A stretch of DNA of 56,064 nt from positions 1-56,064 of the forward strand of contig JAFTZY010000076.1 of the NCBI GenBank assembly GCA_017460955.1, written 5' to 3'. Of the stretch, positions 25,773 to 34,223 are shown one piece after another. The notes under the pieces were generated by a model. That model was not told the origin of the DNA. It saw only the letters and a list, made by a program, of their open reading frames with translations, and did not search any database. Both the position numbers and the translations under genes were made by a program. The DNA is from Oscillospiraceae bacterium. Its GTDB lineage: Bacteria; Bacillota; Clostridia; Oscillospirales; Ruminococcaceae. How positions within the stretch are numbered: the stretch's first letter is position 1; the number at the start of each line of letters is the position of its first letter.

Positions 25773-27347
25773 GTGTATCAGGCGCTTTACCGGAAATGGC
25801 GTCCGGAGACGTTTGACGATGTACTCTCGCAGCCCGTTGTCACCCGTACCCTGATGAACCAGCTGCGCACGGGGACCACGGCGCATGCCTACCTGTTCAC
25901 CGGCTCACGGGGCACCGGCAAGACCACATGTGCCCGGATCCTTGCCAAGGCGGTCAACTGTGAGCACCCGCGGGAGGACGGCAACCCCTGCCTCCGATGC
26001 AGCATCTGTAAGGATGCCGAGGCCGGTGTGCTCTCCGATCTTATCGAGATCGACGCCGCCTCCAACAACAGCGTCGAGGACATCCGCGATCTGCGGGAGG
26101 CCACGGTCTACACGCCCGAGCGCTGCAAATACAAGGTCTACATCATCGACGAGGTCCACATGCTCTCCCCGAGCGCCTTCAATGCGCTTCTGAAGATCAT
26201 GGAGGAGCCCCCGCCCTATGTCAAGTTCATCCTCGCCACGACCGAGATCCATAAGGTACCGGCCACCATCATTTCCCGGTGCCAGCGCTTTGATTTCCGG
26301 CGCATCCGCCAGGAGGATCTGGTGGAGCGGCTGCGTTTCATTGCAGGGGAGGAGAAGATCGACCTTGCCCCCGATGCCGCACAGCTCATGGCAAGGCTGT
26401 CCGACGGCGGTATGCGCGATGCCATTTCGCTGCTCGACCGCTGCTCGGCCTACGGAGAGACCATCACCGCCCAGCTCACCGCGGAGGCCGCGGGTGCGGC
26501 GGGACGTGAATACCTCATCCGGATGCTGGAAGCCCTCCACAGGGGCGATGCCGCATCACTGCTCGGGGATGTGGCGGCACTGCACGACAGCTCGAAGGAT
26601 CTGTCCCGGCTGTGCGAGGAGCTCATCCTCCTGCTTCGGGACGAGATGCTGCTCAAGGCCACCGGCGACACGGGACTCCTGCGCTGTATGGCCGATGAGA
26701 TCCCGGCGCTCCAGAAGCTTGCCTCCGGCAGTGATATGGAGACGGTCATGGGGATGCTCGATGTTATGCAGTCGTGCCGGGAACGGATGGGACGTGCCAT
26801 TGACAAGCGCGTGGAGCTTGAGATGACGCTCATCCGCCTGTGCAGCCCGAAACGGCAGAGGACGGCGGATGCTGCCGACAGTGAACAGGTCCGCGCCCTG
26901 ATGCAGCGCATCGAACAGCTTGAGGCCGGTGCGCCTGTGAAGCCGGCGCCGGCTGTCCCCCAGGCACCGCCCGCTGTGTCCGAGCCGACACCGGAGGTGG
27001 ATCTGAAAACCGCGAAGATGGCGGATTTCAAGCCCCTGTCCCAGTGGCCGGAGATCCTGGAGGAATGCGGGAGACGCAATCCTGCCGTGCGCGGCACGCT
27101 TGCCGGATCCCAGGCGGTGGTCAATGCCAATGTCATCCTCATCGTTGCGGAGAACCCCTTCTTCCTAACGATGTTCAAGGACAAGCAGAATGCCCAGTCC
27201 CTCGGCGATGCCGTGGAGACGATCATGGGCAAGCGCTATGTCATCCGCGCCAAGTGCTCGGCGTCCGCATCCAAGCCGCGGCCCGTGGAGGAGATGCTCG
27301 AGAAGGCAAAGAATGCCGGCATCAGCACCACACAGTCGCAGAATTAG
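25773..27347 (+). CDS. dnaX: DNA polymerase III subunits gamma/tau
   Basis: Clamp-loader ATPase of the replisome. The GTG at 25773 is chosen because AAGGAGG (25758-25764) lies 8 bases before it; the open frame continues upstream into the SRP RNA. The 524 residues have YQALYRKWRPETFDDV, Walker A FTGSRGTGKTTCARILAKAVNC, the zinc Cys set (CLRCSIC plus an earlier Cys), Walker B YIIDEVHMLS, and ATTEIHKVPATIISRCQRFDFRR. A Pro-rich linker near 405-435 leads to the tau-like C-terminal domain. No obvious slippery frameshift site was seen. ybaB and recR follow, as in most Firmicutes. Confidence 0.96.
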   Translation: MYQALYRKWRPETFDDVLSQPVVTRTLMNQLRTGTTAHAYLFTGSRGTGKTTCARILAKAVNCEHPREDGNPCLRCSICKDAEAGVLSDLIEIDAASNNSVEDIRDLREATVYTPERCKYKVYIIDEVHMLSPSAFNALLKIMEEPPPYVKFILATTEIHKVPATIISRCQRFDFRRIRQEDLVERLRFIAGEEKIDLAPDAAQLMARLSDGGMRDAISLLDRCSAYGETITAQLTAEAAGAAGREYLIRMLEALHRGDAASLLGDVAALHDSSKDLSRLCEELILLLRDEMLLKATGDTGLLRCMADEIPALQKLASGSDMETVMGMLDVMQSCRERMGRAIDKRVELEMTLIRLCSPKRQRTADAADSEQVRALMQRIEQLEAGAPVKPAPAVPQAPPAVSEPTPEVDLKTAKMADFKPLSQWPEILEECGRRNPAVRGTLAGSQAVVNANVILIVAENPFFLTMFKDKQNAQSLGDAVETIMGKRYVIRAKCSASASKPRPVEEMLEKAKNAGISTTQSQN

Positions 27348-27457
27348 TTGACAGAAGAGCGATGCTCCTTTTGCTGCACCGCTCCTTCATGTGACCTCTC
27401 CGGGATCCTCCGGGCAGGTCCCTATAAAAAACAAAGAAAGCCAAAGGAGAAATCGTT

Positions 27458-27805
27458 ATGAAAGCAAGAGTACCGAAGGGTATGGGCGGCGGCGCCCAGA
27501 ACATGAATTCCATGATCCGCCAGGCACAGAAGATGCAGGACCAGATCACGGAGCTGCAGGATGATATCGAGGCACGCGACTTCACTGCCACTGCCGGCGG
27601 CGGTGCTGTGGAGCTGGTGATGACCGGCAAGAAGACCATCAAGTCCCTGACGCTCAAGCCCGAGGTCGTGGATCCCGAGGACATCGAGATGCTCCAGGAT
27701 CTCATCATCAGCGCTGTCAATGAGGCAGTGACCCAGATCGAGACGGTCACCGAGGACGAGATGAGCAAGATCACCGGCGGCGTTTCCCTGCCGGGGCTGT
27801 TTTAA
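27458..27805 (+). CDS. YbaB/EbfC-family nucleoid-associated protein
   Basis: A 115-residue DNA-binding protein forming a tweezer-like dimer. It has the Gly/Met-rich start GMGGGAQNMNSMIRQAQKMQ, the long helix and ARDFTATAGGGAVELVMTGKK, all family-typical, and a C-terminal LPGLF. ATG 27458 follows AAAGGAGA. It sits between dnaX and recR, its classic position, and its stop overlaps the recR ATG (TAATG), so recR translation is coupled. The 110 bases after dnaX hold no clear terminator. Confidence 0.95.
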   Translation: MKARVPKGMGGGAQNMNSMIRQAQKMQDQITELQDDIEARDFTATAGGGAVELVMTGKKTIKSLTLKPEVVDPEDIEMLQDLIISAVNEAVTQIETVTEDEMSKITGGVSLPGLF

Positions 27806-28407
27806 TGGCTAAGGCAGATGCACTGCCGCTTGTCGTACTGACGGAACAATTCGCAAAGCTGCCGGGTATCGGAATGAAGTCCGCTGCCCGGCTTGCGTAT
27901 CATGTCATGTCGATGGAGACGCAGGAGGTCGAGGAATTTGCCGAGGCGCTCCTCAATGCCAAACGCACCGTCCACTACTGCAAGTGCTGTGAGAATCTGA
28001 CCGATCAGACGCTGTGCCCCATCTGCGAGGATGAGGAGCGCGATCACGGCACGGTCTGTGTCGTGGAGAACCCCAAGGACATCACGGCATTCGAGCGCAC
28101 CGGAGAATACCGGGGCGTGTACCATGTGCTGCACGGGCTGATCTCCCCCATGCATGGGGTACTGCCCGATGATCTGCGGATCCGTTCGCTCCTGGCGCGT
28201 GTCCAGGCAGGCGGGATCCGGGAGGTCATCATGGCGACCAATCCCACGGTGGAGGGCGATGCCACGGCGGCATATGTCTCCGCGCTGCTCAAGCCCCTGG
28301 GCGTGCAGGTGACGCGGCTGGCATTTGGCCTGCCCGTGGGCGGGATCCTCGAGTATGCCGATGAGGTGACGCTCTATAAGGCGCTGGAAAACAGAAATGA
28401 GATGTAA
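27805..28407 (+). CDS. recR: Recombination protein RecR
   Basis: Forms the RecFOR or RecOR ring that loads RecA at gaps. 200 residues, standard length. An N-terminal helix-hairpin-helix (KLPGIGMKSAARLAYHVM), a four-Cys zinc finger (CKCCENL with CPIC), the Toprim domain (VCVVENPKDI, YHVLHGLISPMHGV, EVIMATNPTVEGDATA) and the C-terminal LAFGLPVGGILEYADEVTL are all visible. Start overlaps the ybaB stop. Confidence 0.97.
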   Translation: MAKADALPLVVLTEQFAKLPGIGMKSAARLAYHVMSMETQEVEEFAEALLNAKRTVHYCKCCENLTDQTLCPICEDEERDHGTVCVVENPKDITAFERTGEYRGVYHVLHGLISPMHGVLPDDLRIRSLLARVQAGGIREVIMATNPTVEGDATAAYVSALLKPLGVQVTRLAFGLPVGGILEYADEVTLYKALENRNEM

Positions 28408-28411
28408 GACA

Positions 28412-28439
28412 CCGCCCTCCCTTCGGGGGGCGGCTTTTT
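28412..28439 (+). terminator. recR terminator
   Basis: CCGCCCTCCC with TTCG tetraloop and GGGGGGCGG, followed by CTTTTTG. Confidence 0.9.
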
Positions 28440-28448
28440 GCGTCCGCT

Positions 28449-28562
28449 TCACAATTTGGTAAAGACCACTAAAAAACTGCTTCAAATTTCTACATCCGGA
28501 ATCCGGAAAATTCATAAATTTAATAGAATATTCACAAATTCGGTGGGTAAATATGCTATAAT
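28449..28562 (+). promoter_or_regulatory. Promoter region of the dockerin protein gene, with repeated TTCACAA motifs
   Basis: Extended -10 TGC-TATAAT at 28554-28562 without a consensus -35. Upstream the related words TTCACAATTTGGTAAA, TTCATAAATTT and TTCACAAATTCGGT occur near 28449, 28511 and 28531. They could be activator sites that replace the -35, as expected for a regulated fibre-degradation gene. The leader after the start site is about 70 bases. Confidence 0.45.
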
Positions 28563-28639
28563 AATTCTGTACAGATGCACGGTACTTTTGTGAACTGTGC
28601 TGTGTATGACACCTAATGATATGAAAGGAAGAGGTAAAA

Positions 28640-31024
28640 ATGATTTCTAAAGCAATGAGCAACCGTATGAAGGCTGCTGCCATCGCTGCACTGATGGCAC
28701 TGTCCGTTGCCGGCATGACCGTTCCCGGCATGATGACCGCATCGCTGCAGGCGGACGCCGTCGAGATCACCGACTGCGATGATCTGATCCCGTCCAAGCG
28801 CTCCGGCGTTGCAGGCTCGGAGACGTACAAGGGCGCGACCTGTGCGATCGCATCGAGCGGCATCGAGACCATCACCTTCACCGTTCTGCCCGATTACACG
28901 GGCTCCTTCTCCTGGGGCTTTGGCATCAACACCAATGATGATCCGGATTACTGGGCAGAGGTCGCCGAGGGTGAAGTGAAGAGCGTCGAGGAGGATGTTC
29001 CCTTCGAGGTCACCATCGATGTGTCCGATATCAATGTGCAGTACAATCCCGTCGGCTCCCAGTGGGAGTCCCACTATGAGTTCCGCAACTACTACAGCGG
29101 TGCGGACGGTTCCGTCAAGGTGATCGCAGCCGTGGCCAACAGCGGTGAGACCGAGGAGCCCACCGGCGCGTCCGAGGATCCGACCGATGTACCGAGCGAC
29201 ACTGCCCTCCCCTATGACGTAGAGGCTGACGGCGGCGTATATCTGGGCTATACCGCAGACCTTGCCGAGAGCGGCATCAAGAACATCACTATAACCTTCA
29301 CGGCCAACTTCACCGGCTCCGTAGCTGTCGGCTTCGGTATCGGCCTTGCCAAGGATCCGTACTGGAACGAGTACGATGCCAATGACGGCTTCAAGGAGGG
29401 CGGCGAGGGTGCCACCATCGCAGCCAAGACCCTGAACGTTGTCGAGGGCGAGGAGTATGTGGTCAAGTACGACACCTCCAAGCTGACGCTTTCCTACAAT
29501 CCCTCCACCGACCAGTATCCCGGCAAGTTTGAATTCAGAAACTACAGCAAGGACGGCTCCATCACCGTGACCGCTGTGGAGGCCAACAGCACCAAGCAGG
29601 AGTCCGAGACCGGCGCTGCCGAGGATCCCAATGCCCATGCCAACCATGACGGCTGGAAATCCGCGAACCGCACCAGCGGCTCCTGGGGCTTCACCGACAA
29701 CGGCGACGGCACCGGCGAGATCTGGAGCACCCAGGCCCGTCAGGTCGAGTTCCCCGACGAGCCCCTGACCCTGACCAAGGGCTATGATGATGACTACTAC
29801 CTGCTCAACGAGGAGCGCCATGCCATTGAGGGCGAGGATCTCATCAACAGCCACAAGTTCAGCTTCATCAATGACTTCGGTCTGGGCGATGTCGGCGGTA
29901 CGCAGACGATCGAGTCCCTGACGGCCACCATCCAGAGTGCGACCGATGTTGCCGCATTCATGTACGGCGGCGGTGTGAATGTCACCAGCGGCTCCCCTGC
30001 CGATACCGAGACAGCCAAGGCACTCAAGGGCCAGACCATTGACCCGAAGGCCGGCTACTGGTACAATGACATGGGCTATGACACCTATGAGGCAATGGTG
30101 GATGCCGGCGTGGAGTTCGGCGTCACACCCGGCTACGGCTATTATCTGACGTCTGAGGACGGCCAGCTCGGCGGCTACTTCAGCGTGGTATGGGATGTTC
30201 CCGAGGAGGTACAGCCCTATGTAACGCCCGGCGATGTTTCCTTCCAGTACTGGTACGGTACCGACAATGCCGAGGAGCCGGCCGAGATCGAGGCAGTGGA
30301 CCTCGTCGGCGGTGCAGTGACCTACACCGAGACCCGCACGATCGATTACACCGGCAGCAAGGTCGTGGATGTGGCCAAGTCCCTGACAGCCGGCGATGAC
30401 AGCACCAACAGCATCAACCTGAGCATTGCCGACGATCTTGGCATCAAGGCAAACCAGGATGTCCAGGCCCTGGTATTCACGCTCGATACCGGCAGTGCGC
30501 TTGACAAGCTCGTATACGGCATCGGCGCTTCCGTTGGCGATGACTTCAAGATGTTCTCCGATGCCGAGGCCGGCGACAACTGGAACTTCGTAGTCCTGAA
30601 TGCGGACAGCGAGACCGTTGAGATCGCATGGATCGTTCCTGCTACCGCAGATCTGAACGAGGAATACGGCAACATCCTGTTCGGCTACTGGTACGGCGAT
30701 GCAGCAGGCAAGCAGGCCGACACGATCAACCTCAAGTCCGTAGAGGTATTCTACGCTGAGGTCGAGGAGCCGACGGAGGAGCCCACACAGGCCCCCACCG
30801 AGCCGCTGAAGGTCACCCTCTGGGGCGATGCCGATGTGGACGGCGACTGCGATATCATCGACGTTATCTGCGTGAACAAGGACCAGCTCGGTTCCTTCAC
30901 CCTGACTGCACAGGGCGTTGTCAATGCCGATGTGGACCAGAACAATGTGATGACCTTCTCTGACGGCGTCAACATCCTCAAGTCCCTGGTAGATCTGGTA
31001 ACGCTCCCTGTATCGGGATCCTAA
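28640..31024 (+). CDS. Secreted multi-domain dockerin protein (cellulosome-type)
   Basis: A 794-residue exported protein. A signal peptide (basic start, hydrophobic core, likely cleavage near ADA, about residue 40) precedes two homologous beta-rich domains (about 45-165 and 190-320) sharing SGI.I..F....TGS...GFGI and FEFRNY-type motifs, two larger related beta domains (about 330-555 and 560-705) sharing QYWYG/GYWYGD, a Thr/Pro/Glu linker, and a C-terminal type I dockerin (about 728-794). Its two calcium loops are DADVDGDCDIID and DVDQNNVMTFSD. No glycoside hydrolase catalytic motif was recognised; carbohydrate-binding modules are the best guess. A perfect terminator follows. Confidence 0.85.
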   Translation: MISKAMSNRMKAAAIAALMALSVAGMTVPGMMTASLQADAVEITDCDDLIPSKRSGVAGSETYKGATCAIASSGIETITFTVLPDYTGSFSWGFGINTNDDPDYWAEVAEGEVKSVEEDVPFEVTIDVSDINVQYNPVGSQWESHYEFRNYYSGADGSVKVIAAVANSGETEEPTGASEDPTDVPSDTALPYDVEADGGVYLGYTADLAESGIKNITITFTANFTGSVAVGFGIGLAKDPYWNEYDANDGFKEGGEGATIAAKTLNVVEGEEYVVKYDTSKLTLSYNPSTDQYPGKFEFRNYSKDGSITVTAVEANSTKQESETGAAEDPNAHANHDGWKSANRTSGSWGFTDNGDGTGEIWSTQARQVEFPDEPLTLTKGYDDDYYLLNEERHAIEGEDLINSHKFSFINDFGLGDVGGTQTIESLTATIQSATDVAAFMYGGGVNVTSGSPADTETAKALKGQTIDPKAGYWYNDMGYDTYEAMVDAGVEFGVTPGYGYYLTSEDGQLGGYFSVVWDVPEEVQPYVTPGDVSFQYWYGTDNAEEPAEIEAVDLVGGAVTYTETRTIDYTGSKVVDVAKSLTAGDDSTNSINLSIADDLGIKANQDVQALVFTLDTGSALDKLVYGIGASVGDDFKMFSDAEAGDNWNFVVLNADSETVEIAWIVPATADLNEEYGNILFGYWYGDAAGKQADTINLKSVEVFYAEVEEPTEEPTQAPTEPLKVTLWGDADVDGDCDIIDVICVNKDQLGSFTLTAQGVVNADVDQNNVMTFSDGVNILKSLVDLVTLPVSGS

Positions 31025-31039
31025 AGTAACCGATCATAA

Positions 31040-31085
31040 CACAAAAAAGCATAACGGCCGCATAGGCCGTTATGCTTTTTTTGTG
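31040..31085. terminator. Convergent terminator overlapping the DUF1836 stop codon
   Basis: CACAAAAAAGCATAACGGCC folds onto GGCCGTTATGC-T7-GTG around GCATA. It works in both directions. The stop codon of the leftward gene (31070-31072) lies inside the stem. Confidence 0.95.
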
Positions 31086-31633
31086 TCATCGGATTGCGCC
31101 GCAAAGCGCTCGGCAAGGTTCTTGGTAATGCTCGCGGAAACGCCGACCTGCATCACCAGATCATGGATGCGCTCGGAGATGTGCTCGGACTCCTGGAGCA
31201 GCGGGATCGCCACGCTGTCAATGTTGTCGGCCACAAAATGATAGGCCTTGACCTGGTTGGCCACAAAGGCGTTGTACCGCTCCTGCAGGAGCGCCCCCTC
31301 CATCCCAGGCGGGAACATCTGCCCGATCACTGACATGCTCAGTGCCTCCTTGAGCAGGCAGATCACGATCAGATACGCCAGATGTGCCCGCCCGTACTTC
31401 TTCCTGACCGGCGGCGGCATCATCCGCATCTTGACATAGTTGTTGATCATCGAGGCCGTCACCTCCTTGCCCGTGCCCCCCACGGGACTCAGGTAGCGGT
31501 TGATGAGCACGATCATCTGGTCCATGTACAGCTCCAGATCCGGCAGCTCCTCCCAGGACGGCAGCACAAAGCACCGCAGCGTGTCCGATGCCCGGCGGTA
31601 ATCCTCCGAAAAGGCGTCCTTGTCATATTGCAT
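31070..31633 (-). CDS. DUF1836 protein, MerR-like helix-turn-helix
   Basis: A 187-residue cytoplasmic protein. The N-terminal half has the DUF1836 pattern LPSWEELPDLELYMDQMIVLINRYL, MINNYVKMRMMPPP and YGRAHLAYLIVICLLKEALSM, which resembles a winged-helix DNA-binding region. The second half is helical and of unknown function. ATG 31633 follows GGGAGGTG on the minus strand, with its own promoter. Its target is unknown. Its last four codons lie in the shared terminator. Confidence 0.88.
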   Translation of the reverse strand: MQYDKDAFSEDYRRASDTLRCFVLPSWEELPDLELYMDQMIVLINRYLSPVGGTGKEVTASMINNYVKMRMMPPPVRKKYGRAHLAYLIVICLLKEALSMSVIGQMFPPGMEGALLQERYNAFVANQVKAYHFVADNIDSVAIPLLQESEHISERIHDLVMQVGVSASITKNLAERFAAQSDDTKKA

Positions 31634-31656
31634 GCCCGCACCTCCCTTCTGTTCCT

Positions 31657-31685
31657 ATTATAACATGTTCCGGCGAATTTGTAAA
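31657..31685 (-). promoter_or_regulatory. Promoter of the DUF1836 gene
   Basis: Minus strand: TTTACA (31685-31680), a 17-base spacer, TATAAT (31662-31657). Confidence 0.75.
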
Positions 31686-31746
31686 GCCCCCTCCCTCGCC
31701 GCAGGACCTGTTTTTTGATAAAAAGATGAAAATTTCAGAAAACCAC

Positions 31747-31773
31747 TTGACAAAATCCGATAAATGATATAAT
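31747..31773 (+). promoter_or_regulatory. degV promoter
   Basis: Consensus TTGACA (31747-31752) and TATAAT (31768-31773) with extended TGA. The spacer is only 15 bases, shorter than the usual 17. Confidence 0.65.
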
Positions 31774-31868
31774 ATAGTATTAGATACCAGATATGAAGAT
31801 GAACAAAACCGTGTATAAACAGGAAACACATTGCCCATACTGCGGATGAAGCACAGAGGAGGGAGATC

Positions 31869-32741
31869 ATGGGTGAGTACAGAATTTTTACGGACGGGGC
31901 CTGCGATCTGAGCGAGGCCTATTGCCGGGAGCACCGGATCGGTGTGATCCCGCTGTATTACAGTCTGGCGTCGGCGGTGCCGGTCGCCTATGCGACGGGG
32001 CGGCGGTTTGCGTCGAAGGCCTACTACGATCTGCTGCGCGCGGGGACGCCGGTGCGCACGTCGGCGCCGAGCATAGAAGACTGCAAGGATGCGATGCGCC
32101 CGGTGCTCGAAGCCGGGATGGACATACTGTATGTGGGATTTTCCTCGCAGCTCAGCGGCGCGTACAATACGGCACGTCTGGCAGCGCTGGAGCTTTCGGA
32201 GGAATTCCCGTCGCGGACGGTCACGGTGATCGATTCGCAGTGCGGATCCCTGGGACAGGGGCTGCTGGTCATGGAGCTGGTCAAGCTGCGGGAACAGGGA
32301 ACGGGGCTTGTACAGGCTGCCGCACAGGCACAGGTACTGCGGCAGCACATCCGGCATTATTTCACGGTGAGCGACCTGATGTACCTCAAGCGCGGCGGCC
32401 GGATCAGCGGAAGCACGGCGGTCGTGGGGACGGTATTGCAGATCATGCCGCTGATGCAGCTCGGGGAGACCGGTGCGCTCGAGCTGTGCGGGAAGATCCG
32501 CGGCCGCAAAACGGCACTGCGGGAGATCGCCGACCGTGCCGGAAGGGCGGCAAAGCCGGGGACGACCGTGGCAGTGGGACACTGTGATGCACCGGAGGAA
32601 GCCGCCTTTGTCAAGGACATCCTGCGCAGGAAGTACGGCGTGCGCTCCGTGCTCGTCGGGGACATCGACCCGATCGTCGGCGGACACGGCGGCCCCGGTG
32701 CCGTGGCAGCGTTCTGCATTGACGGCGGCGGCTCCCGGTGA
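31869..32741 (+). CDS. DegV family fatty-acid-binding protein
   Basis: A 290-residue two-domain protein. DegV (FakB) proteins bind a fatty acid and present it to FakA kinase for phosphorylation and phospholipid synthesis. Visible family motifs: FTDGACDLS, the fatty-acid pocket loops RTSAPSIEDC and GFSSQLSGAYNTA, the long region DSLC-like DSQCGSLGQG, and LKRGGRISGSTA with the conserved Arg. ATG 31869 follows GAGGAGGGAG. No fakA is nearby. Confidence 0.93.
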   Translation: MGEYRIFTDGACDLSEAYCREHRIGVIPLYYSLASAVPVAYATGRRFASKAYYDLLRAGTPVRTSAPSIEDCKDAMRPVLEAGMDILYVGFSSQLSGAYNTARLAALELSEEFPSRTVTVIDSQCGSLGQGLLVMELVKLREQGTGLVQAAAQAQVLRQHIRHYFTVSDLMYLKRGGRISGSTAVVGTVLQIMPLMQLGETGALELCGKIRGRKTALREIADRAGRAAKPGTTVAVGHCDAPEEAAFVKDILRRKYGVRSVLVGDIDPIVGGHGGPGAVAAFCIDGGGSR

Positions 32742-32779
32742 CCGCAGACACATGCATCTTCTTGCTGTAGCAACAAACT

Positions 32780-32809
32780 AAAAATGCCCCCAAAACGGGG
32801 GCATTTTTT
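32780..32809. terminator. Convergent terminator of degV and the cdaA-cdaR operon
   Basis: AAAATGCCCCC and GGGGGCATTTT with a five-base loop, A/T-flanked on both sides. The cdaR stop (32808-32810) touches its edge. Confidence 0.93.
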
Positions 32810-34223
32810 ATGTGGTGCTTTCTGTTGCAGCGGTCGTTTCGGTATCATGGGCGATGCTGTCGATGGCGATCTTGTACGAGCCGACTGCCCATAGGTGCTC
32901 TTCGTTGTAGAACGAGATGCTCGCGTCCTCCGTGAAGGACATGCTCTGGGTGATCTCATGGTTCTGGAGGTCCACCGCAACGATGATGTCCTTGGCATTG
33001 AGCTCCTCGAGCTCCTCCTCCGGGCCGATCACCGTGACCGTCAGGCTCTTGGTGACCACGTCGAAATCATAGCCGCTCGGGACATTGATGACATTGATGT
33101 TGTCCCGCGTGACCGCCAGATCCCGGGAGGCAAGTCCCTCATTGTCCAGCGTGAGCGTCACCTGCTGGAGGTTGCTGCGGTTGATGAGCTCCTCGCCCGT
33201 GTCGATCGTAAAGGTGTTGCTGTAGTCCAGACCGATGTCGTCAAGCTTCGTAAAGCCCACGTTCCAGTCCTTCTGGCTGGCAAGGGCGGTGTTGGTCTTG
33301 GAGGCCAGCGTGATCGAATCCTCCGAGAGCGTCAGGCGCTCGCGCAGCCAGTCCTCATCAAAGGTCGTGGGGGCATTGCGGATCGTATAGGTCAGCGGCA
33401 GCTCCATCTGTGTGAGGATGGGGATGTTGATCTGGAAGCTCGTGGCAGGGATCTCGTAGGTGTCCGTATCCAGGATGGCACCCTCGTCGGTGTAGAGATT
33501 GACCTTACTTGCATAGAGCGAATAGGTGCTGTCGAGGGACAGGGACTTGTCCGTGTAGACCTCCACCCGGCCGATCTCGTCGAGCTGTGTGGCGGGGCCC
33601 GTGATGTTGATGGTGGGCGGCTCACAGGTGATCTCATCCTCCGCCATGGCATGTCCGGCGGTGATGGAAATATACGGGAAGGCGGCGGTGACATCGTAGG
33701 GGCGTGTCTCGATCTTGTCCAGACTGACCACGGCATGCGCCGGACTGATGCTCTCGGCCGTGAAGGCGATGCCGTTTTCGGTGCGCAGGACGATGTCGAG
33801 CGTGTATTCGCCGCTCGTGCTGATGTTGCCGAGCTCCGCATAGGCGGTCAGGTCCTTGTTCGTCAGGATGCCGACCTCGGAACGGTTGCCGGTGATGACG
33901 GCATTGACTGTGTCCAGATCACAGGAGACCACGCTCAGTCCTGCGGCCTCCGCTGCCGTGCCGGTCAGCTCGACCTCCACGGGGATGTGGTTGACGGTGA
34001 CATGGGTGGTCTTGTAGACCGTGACTGAAATGGTGAACCAGATCAGGACCGCTGCCAGGACCGAGAGGGTAATGAGTACCGGACGCCGGCGCAGCAGTCC
34101 CTCCATAAAGAGCTGGAAGCCGTGGATGGGCTTGCGCACCGTGCGCAGTGCCGCATGCAGCGGTGAGGTATGTGCCGACTCCTCGGGCGCGGTATCGGGC
34201 CGTTTGTTCAGATCCTCGTTCAT
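32808..34223 (-). CDS. cdaR: YbbR-domain protein CdaR
   Basis: Membrane-anchored regulator of the diadenylate cyclase CdaA, 471 residues. One membrane helix (about 48-70) follows a charged cytoplasmic tail; the rest is extracellular with repeated YbbR-like beta units, seen in recurring patterns such as VNHIPVEVELTGTAAEAAGLSV, PPTINITGPATQLDEIGRVEVYTD and INVPSGYDFDVVTKSLTVTVIGPEEEL. The C-terminus is Thr-rich. Start overlaps the cdaA stop by 4 bases (ATGA), as in the conserved cdaA-cdaR(-glmM) cluster; glmM is not here. Confidence 0.9.
   Translation of the reverse strand: MNEDLNKRPDTAPEESAHTSPLHAALRTVRKPIHGFQLFMEGLLRRRPVLITLSVLAAVLIWFTISVTVYKTTHVTVNHIPVEVELTGTAAEAAGLSVVSCDLDTVNAVITGNRSEVGILTNKDLTAYAELGNISTSGEYTLDIVLRTENGIAFTAESISPAHAVVSLDKIETRPYDVTAAFPYISITAGHAMAEDEITCEPPTINITGPATQLDEIGRVEVYTDKSLSLDSTYSLYASKVNLYTDEGAILDTDTYEIPATSFQINIPILTQMELPLTYTIRNAPTTFDEDWLRERLTLSEDSITLASKTNTALASQKDWNVGFTKLDDIGLDYSNTFTIDTGEELINRSNLQQVTLTLDNEGLASRDLAVTRDNINVINVPSGYDFDVVTKSLTVTVIGPEEELEELNAKDIIVAVDLQNHEITQSMSFTEDASISFYNEEHLWAVGSYKIAIDSIAHDTETTAATESTT

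Noticed and set aside
26900-27010. Programmed frameshift site in dnaX for a gamma product
   Set aside because: No A-AAA-AAG-type slippery heptamer with a following hairpin was seen in the linker region.
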